Of a stretch of 64,000 nt of DNA, positions 53,585 through 62,314 are shown piece by piece. Positions within the stretch are counted from its first letter, which is position 1. Every line of letters starts with the position of its first letter. The translations under genes and the position numbers were made by a program. The stretch is from JAIQFL01 sp035295745 (GTDB lineage: Bacteria > Acidobacteriota > Terriglobia > Bryobacterales > Bryobacteraceae): assembly GCA_035295745.1 (NCBI GenBank), contig DATGIL010000023.1, forward strand, positions 186,001 through 250,000, given 5' to 3'. Under the pieces are notes generated by a model. That model had not been told where the DNA came from. It saw nothing but the letters and a program-made list of their open reading frames with translations, and did no database searches.

Positions 53585-55858
53585 TTGAGCCGTTTCGCTT
53601 CCATTTCGGTTTGTCTGTTCGCCGTGATGCTGCAGGGGGCCGCAGAAGAGCGGCCCGCCATCCGCGAGGCGCTCACGGCGCTGGAGCATGGCGATTTTGC
53701 CGCGGCCGAGCGGACACTCCGGCCTGACGTGCAGGCGCATCCTTCGGACGCCGGAGCACTTACCCTGCTAGGTGTGGCCTTGGACCATCTGGGGAAGATG
53801 GCAGATGCCGAGGAGTTTCATCGCCGCGCGATGGCAGCGAGTCCGCGATCGGTGGACGTACTGAACAACTATGCCAGCCATCTGGTGGGGGTAGGGAACC
53901 CCGGCGAAGCTCGCGCTATTTACCTGCAAGTGCTGGCGATCGACGGCGCCCAATTCAACGCAAACCTGCAACTGGCGCGCTTTGCGCTGATGCAGAAGAA
54001 TGGCGCGGATGCTCTCGTGTATCTGAAGCATCTGGCGCCCAGCCAGCAAGACGCCTCGTCGGCTGTGGTGGTTCGGTTAGCGGCGCTCGATTTATCGGGC
54101 GACCGCGCCGCCGCCGATGCGCTCGCCGCGCGCTTATCGGTGTCCGCCGGCAGTGATTTGGGTGCCAACTTCTCGGTTGGCCTGGCCTTGGCCAATATGG
54201 CGCAATTCGAACGGGCCGAAGTATTTTTCACGAAGGCATTGGCGGCGGCTCCATCCGATTTCAATATCCTGGTGAACCTCGGGGTGGTGGCGTCACATGC
54301 CGGACACAATGAGCGGGGCCGTGAAGTGCTGGAAGCGGCACTGCGCCAGCAGCCTCAGAACGTGGACGTGCTCTACAATCTCGCATTGGTGGACGCCGCT
54401 TTGCAGCAGACCGAGACCGCGCTCCGGCTCGCGGCGCAGGCCGCACGTCTAGCCCCACGACGAGCCGACGTTCAGAAACTGGTGGCCATCACGACCGGCG
54501 ATTTGGGAGCACTCGAAGATGCCGCCGCGGCCTGGGACCGCTACGTGAAGCTTGCGCCCGACGACGATTCCGGACGGCGGGAACGAGGCTACACAGCAAT
54601 CCAAATGGGCAAGTTCGAGCAGGGTATGCCCGACCTGGAATGGTTTGTCGCGGGCCATCCTGATGATCCCACCGGTCAGTTCGAACTGGGAGAGGCGCTG
54701 AGCAAAGACGACCCGGCGAAAGGACTGGCGCACCTGGACCGGGCGATCGAGCTGAAGCCCGACTTTCCCGCGGCCCACGCCTTTCGCGGGAGTCTGTACT
54801 ACCAGTCGGGACAATTCGACGACGCCGCCAAGGACTTCGAGACCGCGGCCGCGCAACGGCCCGATGATGCCGCCATTTTGGATCGTCTGGGACAGGCCTA
54901 CTCTTCCCTGGAGCGAAGTGCCGATGCCGTGAGGGTTTTGCGGCGCGCTGCCGAGCTCGCGCCCAACGACTCGAAGACCATTCTGCACTTTGCTCGCGCA
55001 CTGGCAGACGCTGGCCAGACTGCCGAGTCCAAGGCAGTGACGGATCGTTTTCGCCAACTGGGTCCCGTGACCATGAAGCCCGTGCGCGGAGGCCTCGTCG
55101 ATTATCTGGCCCTCACACCCGAGCAGCGCCGCGCCGACTATCGGGCGCGCGTGGAGAAGGCGGCGCGCCAGAATCCCGGCGATGCGACGGCACAGATCAA
55201 TCTGCTCAGGGTCCAGATGGAAGATGGCCAGTTCGAACAGGCCACGGCGCAGGCGGAGCGGATCACCGGCATCAAAACGGGACCTGGCGCTTTGGCGGAA
55301 GTCGAACTCGATTGGGCTCTCGCAACGTTTCGCGCGAAGGGAGCTGCGGAGGGACTGGCGCGGCTGGACAAGATCCCCGAGGCCGAACGCAGTGGAGACT
55401 TCTACCTGGCGCGGTCCCAGATGCTGGATGCGTCAGGGCGGCCGGAGGACGCGGCCGCGGCGCTGGAGCAGGCGCTAAAGCGCGCACCGGCGCGCGTGGA
55501 TCTGTACCAGCAGGCGACAGCATTCCTGATCGGCAAGGAGCGGTACAAAGAGGCACTGGCGCTGCTCGACGGCGCGGTTCGGACGTCGTCTCAGAATCGG
55601 GACCTACTGCTGATGCGGGCGGTGTCGCTGGAGCTTGCGGGCCGCACGGCTGACGCTGAGAAGCTGCTGTCGGACATCCAGAGTCGATGGCCAGAGTGGC
55701 ACGCTGTCTGGGTTGCACGAGGTTTGGTGCAGGTGGCGCACGGGCACGCCGAGGAAGGGCGGAAAAGTCTGGAGACTGCGGTCACGCTGGGAGCTGGGAA
55801 TCTTGCGGGGCAGGATCTGAGGGGACTATTTCTGAGGAAGTCTTTTCGCGATTGGTGA
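53585..55858 (+). CDS. Large secreted TPR protein
   Basis: 757 residues from TTG at 53585 (weak GGAAG site; a later start would cut the signal peptide). The short signal peptide is ASISVCLFAVMLQGAA. The rest is almost entirely TPR repeats: DAGALTLLGVALDHLGKMAD, SVDVLNNYASHLVGVGNPGE, NVDVLYNLALVDAALQQTET, FPAAHAFRGSLYYQSGQFDD, among others. No enzyme domain. Probably a periplasmic scaffold. It ends at the repeat cluster before the convergent oxidoreductase. Confidence 0.8.
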   Translation: MSRFASISVCLFAVMLQGAAEERPAIREALTALEHGDFAAAERTLRPDVQAHPSDAGALTLLGVALDHLGKMADAEEFHRRAMAASPRSVDVLNNYASHLVGVGNPGEARAIYLQVLAIDGAQFNANLQLARFALMQKNGADALVYLKHLAPSQQDASSAVVVRLAALDLSGDRAAADALAARLSVSAGSDLGANFSVGLALANMAQFERAEVFFTKALAAAPSDFNILVNLGVVASHAGHNERGREVLEAALRQQPQNVDVLYNLALVDAALQQTETALRLAAQAARLAPRRADVQKLVAITTGDLGALEDAAAAWDRYVKLAPDDDSGRRERGYTAIQMGKFEQGMPDLEWFVAGHPDDPTGQFELGEALSKDDPAKGLAHLDRAIELKPDFPAAHAFRGSLYYQSGQFDDAAKDFETAAAQRPDDAAILDRLGQAYSSLERSADAVRVLRRAAELAPNDSKTILHFARALADAGQTAESKAVTDRFRQLGPVTMKPVRGGLVDYLALTPEQRRADYRARVEKAARQNPGDATAQINLLRVQMEDGQFEQATAQAERITGIKTGPGALAEVELDWALATFRAKGAAEGLARLDKIPEAERSGDFYLARSQMLDASGRPEDAAAALEQALKRAPARVDLYQQATAFLIGKERYKEALALLDGAVRTSSQNRDLLLMRAVSLELAGRTADAEKLLSDIQSRWPEWHAVWVARGLVQVAHGHAEEGRKSLETAVTLGAGNLAGQDLRGLFLRKSFRDW

Positions 55859-55881
55859 GACGAAGGGAAGAACGCGAACGG

Positions 55882-56033
55882 CGCTCCCTTACGGTCGCGG
55901 CTCGTAAAAACGTCGCTTGCTTACGGTCGAGGGCTTATAAAACATCGCTCCCTTACGGCCGCGGCTCGTAATGTCGGGGTTCGTAATGTCGCGGCTCGTA
56001 AAGATGATTACGAGCCGCGCGCGTAAGCAAGCG
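55882..56033. repeat. Dispersed repeat cluster D, with inverted arms
   Basis: Three direct copies of a CGCTYSCTTACGG...GGCTCGTAA unit (from 55882, 55913 and 55946) are followed by the exact 23-mer of clusters A-C in opposite sense at 56011-56033. The cluster can thus fold back on itself. It lies between convergent genes, the usual place for REP-type repeats. The CCTTACGGTCG and GCTTACGCGCG variants occur side by side, linking the two forms of the family. Confidence 0.8.
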
Positions 56034-56040
56034 GTCAAAG

Positions 56041-57486
56041 CTACACCTTTTCGGGGACGACGAAGGGTTTGCGATAGACCTTAGTAAACAGCTTGTTGGC
56101 TTCCGCATCGCCCGTCACGCTCATCGTCTTGGAATCGAAGTGCAGCGTGCGGCCGACGCGATACGAGATGTTGGCGAGGTGCACCAGGATCGTCGACGAG
56201 GCGCCCTCTTCGATCTCGGCATTGAGATGGTCGCGCTTGCGACTGCGCACCGCCTCGATGAAGTTCAGGTAGTGATCGCCACCTTCTCTCCGCTCGGGAC
56301 CGGGCGCCTGCTCCTTGCCGAGCCAGCTCTTGTAGGAGCTATAGCTGTCCACAGCGAGAAAACCTTTCGACCCGTAGAAGATATTGCCGATGGAGTCGGA
56401 ACTGAATCCGCGACGCGCCCCACCGTTCTCGGCAGCGCTGTCGTCGGATGATGCCGGTGCGGCGCCGGCGGGCCGGGGCGGACGAGCGGCAGCAGTGGCA
56501 CTGGCAGCGCGTACGTTCGGTCCTACCGTAGCCTCGCCATTGCTCATCCAGTGGCGGACTTCGAACTCCAGCATCTTGTGCTTGCCGTCTTCGTTGAACT
56601 CGAAGGCGCAATTCAAAGTGTTGGGTGTTTCCTGATCGTCATCGAACATGAAGTGCCCGCCAATGGCGCTGACCTTGGTCGGGTACTTCACGCCCAAACC
56701 CCAGCGCGCCACGTCCATCTCATGAATTCCCTGATTGCCCAGATCGCCGTTGCCGTAGTCCCAGAACCAGTGCCAGTTGTAGTGGAAGCGATTCAGCGAA
56801 AACTCGTGCTTGGGAGCGGGTCCGGTCCACAGATCGTAATCCACGCCCGGCGGCACAGGCGAGACGGGCGTCCGGCCGATGGTGTCGCGCCACTTGAAGC
56901 ACAGACCGCGCGATAGATAGACGTCGCCGATCAGGCCTTCACGCATTTTCTGCACGGCTTCCTGGACCGCGAGTGAGGAACGGATCTGGCTGCCCTGCTG
57001 CACCATGCGATCGTATTTGCGAGCCGCGGCCACAATCTGCCTGGCCTCGAACATATTGTGCGAGCAAGGCTTCTCGACGTACACGTCTTTACCTGCCTGG
57101 CAGGCCATGATCGCGATGGGAGTGTGCCAGTGATTCGGAGTCGCGATCGACACGGCGTCGATATCTTTGTCTTCCAGCAGCTTGCGGAAATCGCCGTAGC
57201 CCTTGGGCTTCTTGTTGGTGGCCTTTTCGATGAGATTGAGGCCGTAATTCAGGTGGCTCTCATCCACGTCGCAGACTGCCGCGACTTCCACGTTCTCGAG
57301 TTTGCTGAGGCCCCGGAGGTGGTCCTGGCCGCGTCCTGCAGCCGCTTTGCCTTTGCCGACGGAAGTCCAATCGTGGCCTCCGACGCCGATAACGGCGACC
57401 CGCACGGTATCATTCGGGCTGCCAAACACGCTCGATGCCGCAGTCAACGCCGCCGCAGAGCCCATTAAGAAATGTCTTCGATCCAT
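56041..57486 (-). CDS. Gfo/Idh/MocA-family oxidoreductase with twin-arginine signal
   Basis: 481 residues from the ATG at 57486 with AAGGAG 9 nt upstream. The N-terminus DRRHFLMGSAAALTAASSVF is a Tat-type signal. The Rossmann fold follows (VRVAVIGVGGHDW), then VSIATPNHWHTPIAIMACQA with the family motif EKPCSHN. It is likely a periplasmic NAD(P)-dependent sugar or inositol-type dehydrogenase; the substrate is unknown. It lies 50 bp after the D-2-hydroxyacid dehydrogenase and may be the last gene of the biosynthetic operon or independent. Confidence 0.88.
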   Translation of the reverse strand: MDRRHFLMGSAAALTAASSVFGSPNDTVRVAVIGVGGHDWTSVGKGKAAAGRGQDHLRGLSKLENVEVAAVCDVDESHLNYGLNLIEKATNKKPKGYGDFRKLLEDKDIDAVSIATPNHWHTPIAIMACQAGKDVYVEKPCSHNMFEARQIVAAARKYDRMVQQGSQIRSSLAVQEAVQKMREGLIGDVYLSRGLCFKWRDTIGRTPVSPVPPGVDYDLWTGPAPKHEFSLNRFHYNWHWFWDYGNGDLGNQGIHEMDVARWGLGVKYPTKVSAIGGHFMFDDDQETPNTLNCAFEFNEDGKHKMLEFEVRHWMSNGEATVGPNVRAASATAAARPPRPAGAAPASSDDSAAENGGARRGFSSDSIGNIFYGSKGFLAVDSYSSYKSWLGKEQAPGPERREGGDHYLNFIEAVRSRKRDHLNAEIEEGASSTILVHLANISYRVGRTLHFDSKTMSVTGDAEANKLFTKVYRKPFVVPEKV

Positions 57487-57536
57487 ACAAGCACACTCCT
57501 TCCGAATTGTAAGGTGCCCGTTACCGCTATTTAGGC

Positions 57537-58493
57537 TCACCGTACCACATTTTGCGGTTGACCTGCCAGGAACGCGGTGATATTCCCAACAGCCAGGTCC
57601 ATCAGCCGCGAGCGCGCCTCCCGAGTGGCCCAGGCGATGTGCGGTGTTACCAGGCAGTTACGCGCCGAGAGCAACGGATTGTGTTCGGTGGGGGGTTCCA
57701 CCGATAACACGTCTAATCCCGCGCCCGCGAGGCGGCCGGCATTGAGCGCGTCCGCCAAGTCCTGTTCGATTACCAGGGGACCGCGCGAAGTGTTGATCAG
57801 GAAAGCCGTGGGCTTCATCCGCGCCAGGCTGGTGGCGTTGATCATGCCGCGCGTCTCTGGGAAGAGTGGAGAGTGGAGACTCAGGACGTCGGACTCCGCC
57901 AGCAGTTCATCGATACTGGCCCAGCGAAACCCAGGGAATGGCGGCTCGTCGCCGTGGTAGGTGTCATTGGCGATTACGCGCATTCCCATGGCGTCGGCAA
58001 TGCGGCCCACGTGGCGCCCAATGCGCCCGAATCCCACGATGCCCATGGTCTTCCCGGAAAGTTCCATCAACGGCGATTTCCAGAAACTCCAGTCCGGATT
58101 GTGTGACCACTCCCCGGCACGGACGGCGTCGGAGTGCAGTTTCACGTTGTGGCACAGCTCCAAAACGAGTGCGAAGACGAACTGCGCCACGGAGGCAGTT
58201 CCATACGTGGGAATGTTGCTGACCACGATGCCCTGCTGGTTGGCAGCCTCCACATCGACGATGTTGTAGCCGGTCGCGAGGACGCCTATGTAGCGAAGAT
58301 CGGGCAGTTGGTGCAGGATGTAGCCCGGCAGCGGCGTCTTGTTGGTGAGTGCGATGGTGGCGCCGGCAGCGCGCTCCAGGACTTGGTCCACGCGCGTCCG
58401 ATCGAAAACCTGCACCTCGCCAAGGCGGTGTAGCGCATCCCAGGAGAGGTCACCGGGATTCAGGCAATATCCGTCGAGTACCGTCAGTTTCAT
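57537..58493 (-). CDS. D-2-hydroxyacid dehydrogenase (glycerate dehydrogenase-like)
   Basis: 318 residues. Features: TNKTPLPGYILHQLPDLRYI, VSNIPTYGTASVAQFVFALV, nucleotide motif GIVGFGRIGRHVGRIADAMG, and LHSPLFPETRGMINATSL. Catalytic Arg lies in INTSRGPLVIEQDLADAL, Glu in GLDVLSVEPP and His in VTPHIAWAT. Closest by pattern to hydroxypyruvate/glycerate dehydrogenases. It lies 15 bp after the phosphopantetheinyl transferase gene, so probably in the same operon; supplying a 2-hydroxy acid precursor is inference. Confidence 0.9.
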   Translation of the reverse strand: MKLTVLDGYCLNPGDLSWDALHRLGEVQVFDRTRVDQVLERAAGATIALTNKTPLPGYILHQLPDLRYIGVLATGYNIVDVEAANQQGIVVSNIPTYGTASVAQFVFALVLELCHNVKLHSDAVRAGEWSHNPDWSFWKSPLMELSGKTMGIVGFGRIGRHVGRIADAMGMRVIANDTYHGDEPPFPGFRWASIDELLAESDVLSLHSPLFPETRGMINATSLARMKPTAFLINTSRGPLVIEQDLADALNAGRLAGAGLDVLSVEPPTEHNPLLSARNCLVTPHIAWATREARSRLMDLAVGNITAFLAGQPQNVVR

Positions 58494-58508
58494 GCAGAAG
58501 CTCCAATC

Positions 58509-59117
58509 TCAGAAGTCAAAAATCCTCACCGTCATTCCCACCCGCGGCGCCGCCACCGCAGCTTCGTATTCACTATCGATTTCAATCGCCTGCACGGTCC
58601 ATTCCCCATCAGCCTCCTCGCCGAGGCCGTATAGGCCGACACCGCGCGCCTTCAGCACCGCTTCGATCCGCGTCCACCGGCGAAAGAAATCTCGTTCGCG
58701 GCAATGCAAAGGAACTTCCATGTGGGCCGCAGCCTCGCTCGGCGGAAAGAAACGCTCGGCGATTTGCGCCTGGTCGCCCATACTGCGCACCCATTCAACG
58801 TCCACCCCGACTTCCACTTCCTGCGCAACCGCAACCAGCGCCATGTCGTGCGAATGCGAGAGATTGAATCGGCACTCGGGCGTGCCAGGCAGGTAAGGCT
58901 TCCCGGACGTCGTGACCGCAAACTCGATTGAGGCAGCGGTGTACTTCGCGAGAATTGCGCGCAACGCTCCGTGCGCCCGCAGATATCGTTCTGAGAGGAT
59001 CGGCTTTATGAATCGGGAGGCGCGCTCCGCCTCGTCGGCAGTCGGCGGCGGTACGCACGCCGTGCCCAACCGAATTCGCCAGACGTCGATCTCGCCCGCC
59101 CTAAAGCCGGTGATCAT
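58509..59117 (-). CDS. 4'-phosphopantetheinyl transferase (Sfp type)
   Basis: 202 residues from the ATG at 59117, whose ATGA overlaps the upstream fusion gene's stop; the longer frame has no family similarity. Motifs: GKPYLPGTPECRFNLSHSHD, GVDVEWVRS (metal-binding D and E), and FFRRWTRIEAVLKARGVGLY, where Ile replaces the common Lys of the W-x-x-KEA motif. It transfers the pantetheine arm of CoA to carrier proteins such as the one at 62315-64000, so it fits this cluster. Confidence 0.88.
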   Translation of the reverse strand: MITGFRAGEIDVWRIRLGTACVPPPTADEAERASRFIKPILSERYLRAHGALRAILAKYTAASIEFAVTTSGKPYLPGTPECRFNLSHSHDMALVAVAQEVEVGVDVEWVRSMGDQAQIAERFFPPSEAAAHMEVPLHCRERDFFRRWTRIEAVLKARGVGLYGLGEEADGEWTVQAIEIDSEYEAAVAAPRVGMTVRIFDF

Positions 59118-61096
59118 GCGAGGTCTGCCTCCAGCGCATCGCGGAATTCGGTAGGATGCTCGCGAAGGTAGAAGTGGCCGCCCGAAAACTGGCGCATGGC
59201 GAACGACCCCGTGGTCTGGCTGTGCCACGCCTCGAGGTGCTCGACGCGGATGTTCGGATCGTCAACGCCCCCGTATGCGCGAATCGGGCAGTGGAGCGAC
59301 GGTTTGTCGCGGTAGATGTAGTTGCGATAGAGTGCGGCGTCAGCTTCGAGTGCGGGCAGCATGGCGCGCATGGAGGTGGGTGCATCGAGAACTTCGCTAG
59401 GGATTCCTTCGAGCCTGCGCAGTTCTTCCAGAAACTCACTTTGAGAAGGCGCCGGCGGCGGTGTGTAGTCGCGCCGGTACTGGGGCGCGCGTGCCGCGGA
59501 GGCGATCAGCACTTCGGGCATCGAGTGGCCACGCTGGCGCAGCAAACGGCAGAGTTCGAACGCGACGATCGCGCCCATGCTGTGTCCGAAAAAGGCGAAC
59601 GGCTGTGAAAGATACGGCTCGATGGCATTCGCGAGGGCCTCGACCAGGGCATCCATCTTCTCAAACGGCGCTTCGGCGATTCGCGCCTCGCGACCCGGTA
59701 GACGCACCGGACAAACGTTGGGCAGGCCGGCCTGCGCAGCCAATGTCGTCCCGCCGCCCGCATGGGGGAACCAGAAGAGACGCATCCCCGCGACCGATTC
59801 GGCGCCCGGAAACCAGGCCGATGGCGGTGCTTTCTTTCGCAGACGCAGCGCCAGCAAACGGCGCTTCTCCGGCGTCAGAGTGTCGGTAGCTTTTTGGGCA
59901 GGCAGGACCGCCGTCTGCCGCACTCGCCTGGGAGTGTCGATCAGCAGCCGCTCGAAGGGCACGACGTTCAAGTTTCGCGCGTACTCCAACGCCGCGGCCC
60001 GCGACTGGCGCGCAATGTCGTCGTAATGTTCGCGATCGTGCAGCAGGCGATCGAGCGCCGCTTTCCACGGTCCGAGATCCTGCGGCGGGACATCCGCGAT
60101 GGGAACCATTTGCTCGTCCAGGCGCGGCTGGTACCTGGAAATTGGCGTGACCGGCAGGAGATAAGGAACCCCCATCTTCGCCTCGGGAATCCCGCCGACA
60201 TCGCTGGCCATTACCGGGATACCGCGCAGCATCGCTTCCAGCACGATCCGCGACCGCGCCTCCGCCCACAGCGACGGCACCAGCAGGATCTTCGTGCGAC
60301 GGAACAGTAGATCGATGTCGTCCACCGGGTCGAGCACGCGCACATTGGCGTGGCCGGCAAGCGCTGCCCGGTCCTCCCGGTTTGCGCCCCAAGTCGGCAC
60401 CCCGGCGAATGCGGCTTGGGGAAACGCATCAGCGAGTGCAAGGAAGATCGAAATGCCCTTCACCGCGCAGGGATTCGCCAGCGTGACGAACTCATTATCG
60501 AAGCTGCCCAACTGCGGCCACGCGCCCGGCTCCAGCAAGGAAATTGGAACATGGACAGCATCGATCGCGGCATAGCGCCGGAAATAGTCCGCCACATACT
60601 GGCTCACGCCCACGACCCGATCGCAGGCACGAATCCTCTCGGTTTTCGCCTCGCTCGGAAATGCGCAGTCGGGGCCGAAGGGCACTGCCAGCGTGGCTCT
60701 CGCCAAATAGAAGACGCGCGCCCGTTCGGAACGCAGCGCAACTTCGAGCAGGAGCTGGGCCGGGTCGTCGGTAGAAGCGAGGATTGCATCGGGCGGATAA
60801 CCTTCCGCTTCGTGAGCGAATCGCGCGCGCAGATTGGTATTCGTCACCACGTGGACCTCTACGCCCTTGTGATCGAACGATACTACGCCGTCCTTTATCG
60901 ACCAGGGCGCGACGCCGCGTTTCCGTAGTTCCTCGAGGTAATGTCTTTGCGGCAATTGGCCAAACTCGCTGATCCGCGCGACCGCGCGGCATTCGTTTCC
61001 CTGCGCCGCGAGCGCTTCCAGCAACAGGCGGTTGGATTTGTCGCCGCCACCGTGCGCTGGAAAGTACTGCGAGTTTTGTGCCAGCAGGATGCGCAT
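59114..61096 (-). CDS. Glycosyltransferase (GT4-like) fused to a type II thioesterase
   Basis: 660 residues in one uninterrupted frame. Residues 1-390 are GT-B/GT4-like: N-terminal HGGGDKSNRLLLEALAAQG, donor-site region VTLANPCAVKGISIFLALAD, then PSLWAEARSRIVLEAMLRGI and PVMASDVGGIPEA. A helix (406-422, TPEKRRLLALRLRKK) follows. Residues 430-660 are an alpha/beta thioesterase: LFWFPHAGGG, nucleophile GHS506MGA, Asp at 612-613 (GGVDDPN) and His641 (GGHFYL). Such thioesterases release or edit carrier-bound acyl groups. It is directly adjacent to the GT4 gene upstream. I do not know of this fusion as a named family. Confidence 0.85.
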   Translation of the reverse strand: MRILLAQNSQYFPAHGGGDKSNRLLLEALAAQGNECRAVARISEFGQLPQRHYLEELRKRGVAPWSIKDGVVSFDHKGVEVHVVTNTNLRARFAHEAEGYPPDAILASTDDPAQLLLEVALRSERARVFYLARATLAVPFGPDCAFPSEAKTERIRACDRVVGVSQYVADYFRRYAAIDAVHVPISLLEPGAWPQLGSFDNEFVTLANPCAVKGISIFLALADAFPQAAFAGVPTWGANREDRAALAGHANVRVLDPVDDIDLLFRRTKILLVPSLWAEARSRIVLEAMLRGIPVMASDVGGIPEAKMGVPYLLPVTPISRYQPRLDEQMVPIADVPPQDLGPWKAALDRLLHDREHYDDIARQSRAAALEYARNLNVVPFERLLIDTPRRVRQTAVLPAQKATDTLTPEKRRLLALRLRKKAPPSAWFPGAESVAGMRLFWFPHAGGGTTLAAQAGLPNVCPVRLPGREARIAEAPFEKMDALVEALANAIEPYLSQPFAFFGHSMGAIVAFELCRLLRQRGHSMPEVLIASAARAPQYRRDYTPPPAPSQSEFLEELRRLEGIPSEVLDAPTSMRAMLPALEADAALYRNYIYRDKPSLHCPIRAYGGVDDPNIRVEHLEAWHSQTTGSFAMRQFSGGHFYLREHPTEFRDALEADLA

Positions 61097-62296
61097 TCAG
61101 CGAACCAATTTGCGCTTCTGCAATCGTTGCAGCAACAGGGCGCGTCTATCGGGCGAGATCGACTCGATGGTGGGCCGCTCCGCATGATGCCCAGTCCCCG
61201 GCCGTAAAGCGAGGAGAAACCGCTCCAGGTCGCCGGCGTCCAAGCCGCTCACGAAGCGCTCGGCCGCCACGCGAGACCGTTCGGATTCCCGCTGGTAGGC
61301 CTCCGCATTGGTCAGCAGCTCTTCAATCGCTGCGATCCACGGCGCGACGTCATTGCCGGGAACCACCGGCTTCGGCATGGCGTGCTCATCGAACACCGGT
61401 TGATAGCGCTCGATAGTGCGGACTGGAATGACGTAGCCGGTGCCCTCCTTCGCTTCCAGGAGTCCGCCCGAATCGCTGGACACCACCGGAATCCCACGCA
61501 GCATGCTCTCCATCACGATCAGTCCGAAGCCTTCATACCAAAGCGACGGCATCAGGAGGACCGCCGTGCGCGCCAGCACCTCATCGATCTTCTTCGCGTT
61601 GGGGAGGAAGCGAACATTCGGAAGACGTTCCAGCGCACGCCGGTCTTCGCTGGTCGTTCCCCATCCCGGCACTACGCCAAACGCTCGCGCCGGCAGGCGC
61701 TCCGCCACCCGGAGAAGAATCGAGATGCCTTTGACCGCGCAAGGATTGATCATGGTGATGAGTCCAACGCGTGAGTGGGCGAAGCGATCCGCGGGCGCAT
61801 CGTAGATCGGGGGGTGAATTACCTCCGCCCGACGATTCAATGCCTTCTGGATGTAATCGGCCATGTGACGGCCGATGGCGACGATCCCTGCGGCCCGGGC
61901 AACCATGTCGGCCGCGTGCCGGTCCGGGATCCAACTGGCGGGGCCGAACGGAAAGAACTGCGGTGTGTGCGCCAGGTAGACGATGCGGCCTTCCGCGGAA
62001 TGGTGCGCCTCGCGGAGCAGGGAGTGGCCGAGATCTTCCGACGAGACCAGGACCCAATCGGGCTCGAACTCACGGATCTGCTGCCGCAGCACCTGCACGC
62101 GCCGCGCCGGCTCCTCCACGGCGATGACCGTGATGGATGCGTGGTAGCGCAGCTCGGCGCCTTCGCCGGCGGCGCCGCACACGATGCGGCACGGATGCCC
62201 ATGCGCGGCCAAATGGTCGAGCCAGATGAGATTGCTGCGAGTCGCGCCGCCCCGAGGCGGCTCGTACGATGCGTTGGCCGTCAGCAGAACGCGCAT
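61097..62296 (-). CDS. GT4-like glycosyltransferase
   Basis: 399 residues, related to the GT half of the next gene: PPRGGATRSNLIWLDHLAAH, GLITMINPCAVKGISILLRV, PSLWYEGFGLIVMESMLRGI, PVVSSDSGGLLEAK (the E-x7-E region typical of GT4). The last 20 residues (ISPDRRALLLQRLQKRK) repeat the helix that joins the two halves of the downstream fusion. It would transfer a sugar to a cluster product or carrier-bound intermediate. The stop and the next ATG are directly adjacent. Confidence 0.88.
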   Translation of the reverse strand: MRVLLTANASYEPPRGGATRSNLIWLDHLAAHGHPCRIVCGAAGEGAELRYHASITVIAVEEPARRVQVLRQQIREFEPDWVLVSSEDLGHSLLREAHHSAEGRIVYLAHTPQFFPFGPASWIPDRHAADMVARAAGIVAIGRHMADYIQKALNRRAEVIHPPIYDAPADRFAHSRVGLITMINPCAVKGISILLRVAERLPARAFGVVPGWGTTSEDRRALERLPNVRFLPNAKKIDEVLARTAVLLMPSLWYEGFGLIVMESMLRGIPVVSSDSGGLLEAKEGTGYVIPVRTIERYQPVFDEHAMPKPVVPGNDVAPWIAAIEELLTNAEAYQRESERSRVAAERFVSGLDAGDLERFLLALRPGTGHHAERPTIESISPDRRALLLQRLQKRKLVR

Positions 62297-62314
62297 AGCC
62301 AGTTCTTCGGTCCG

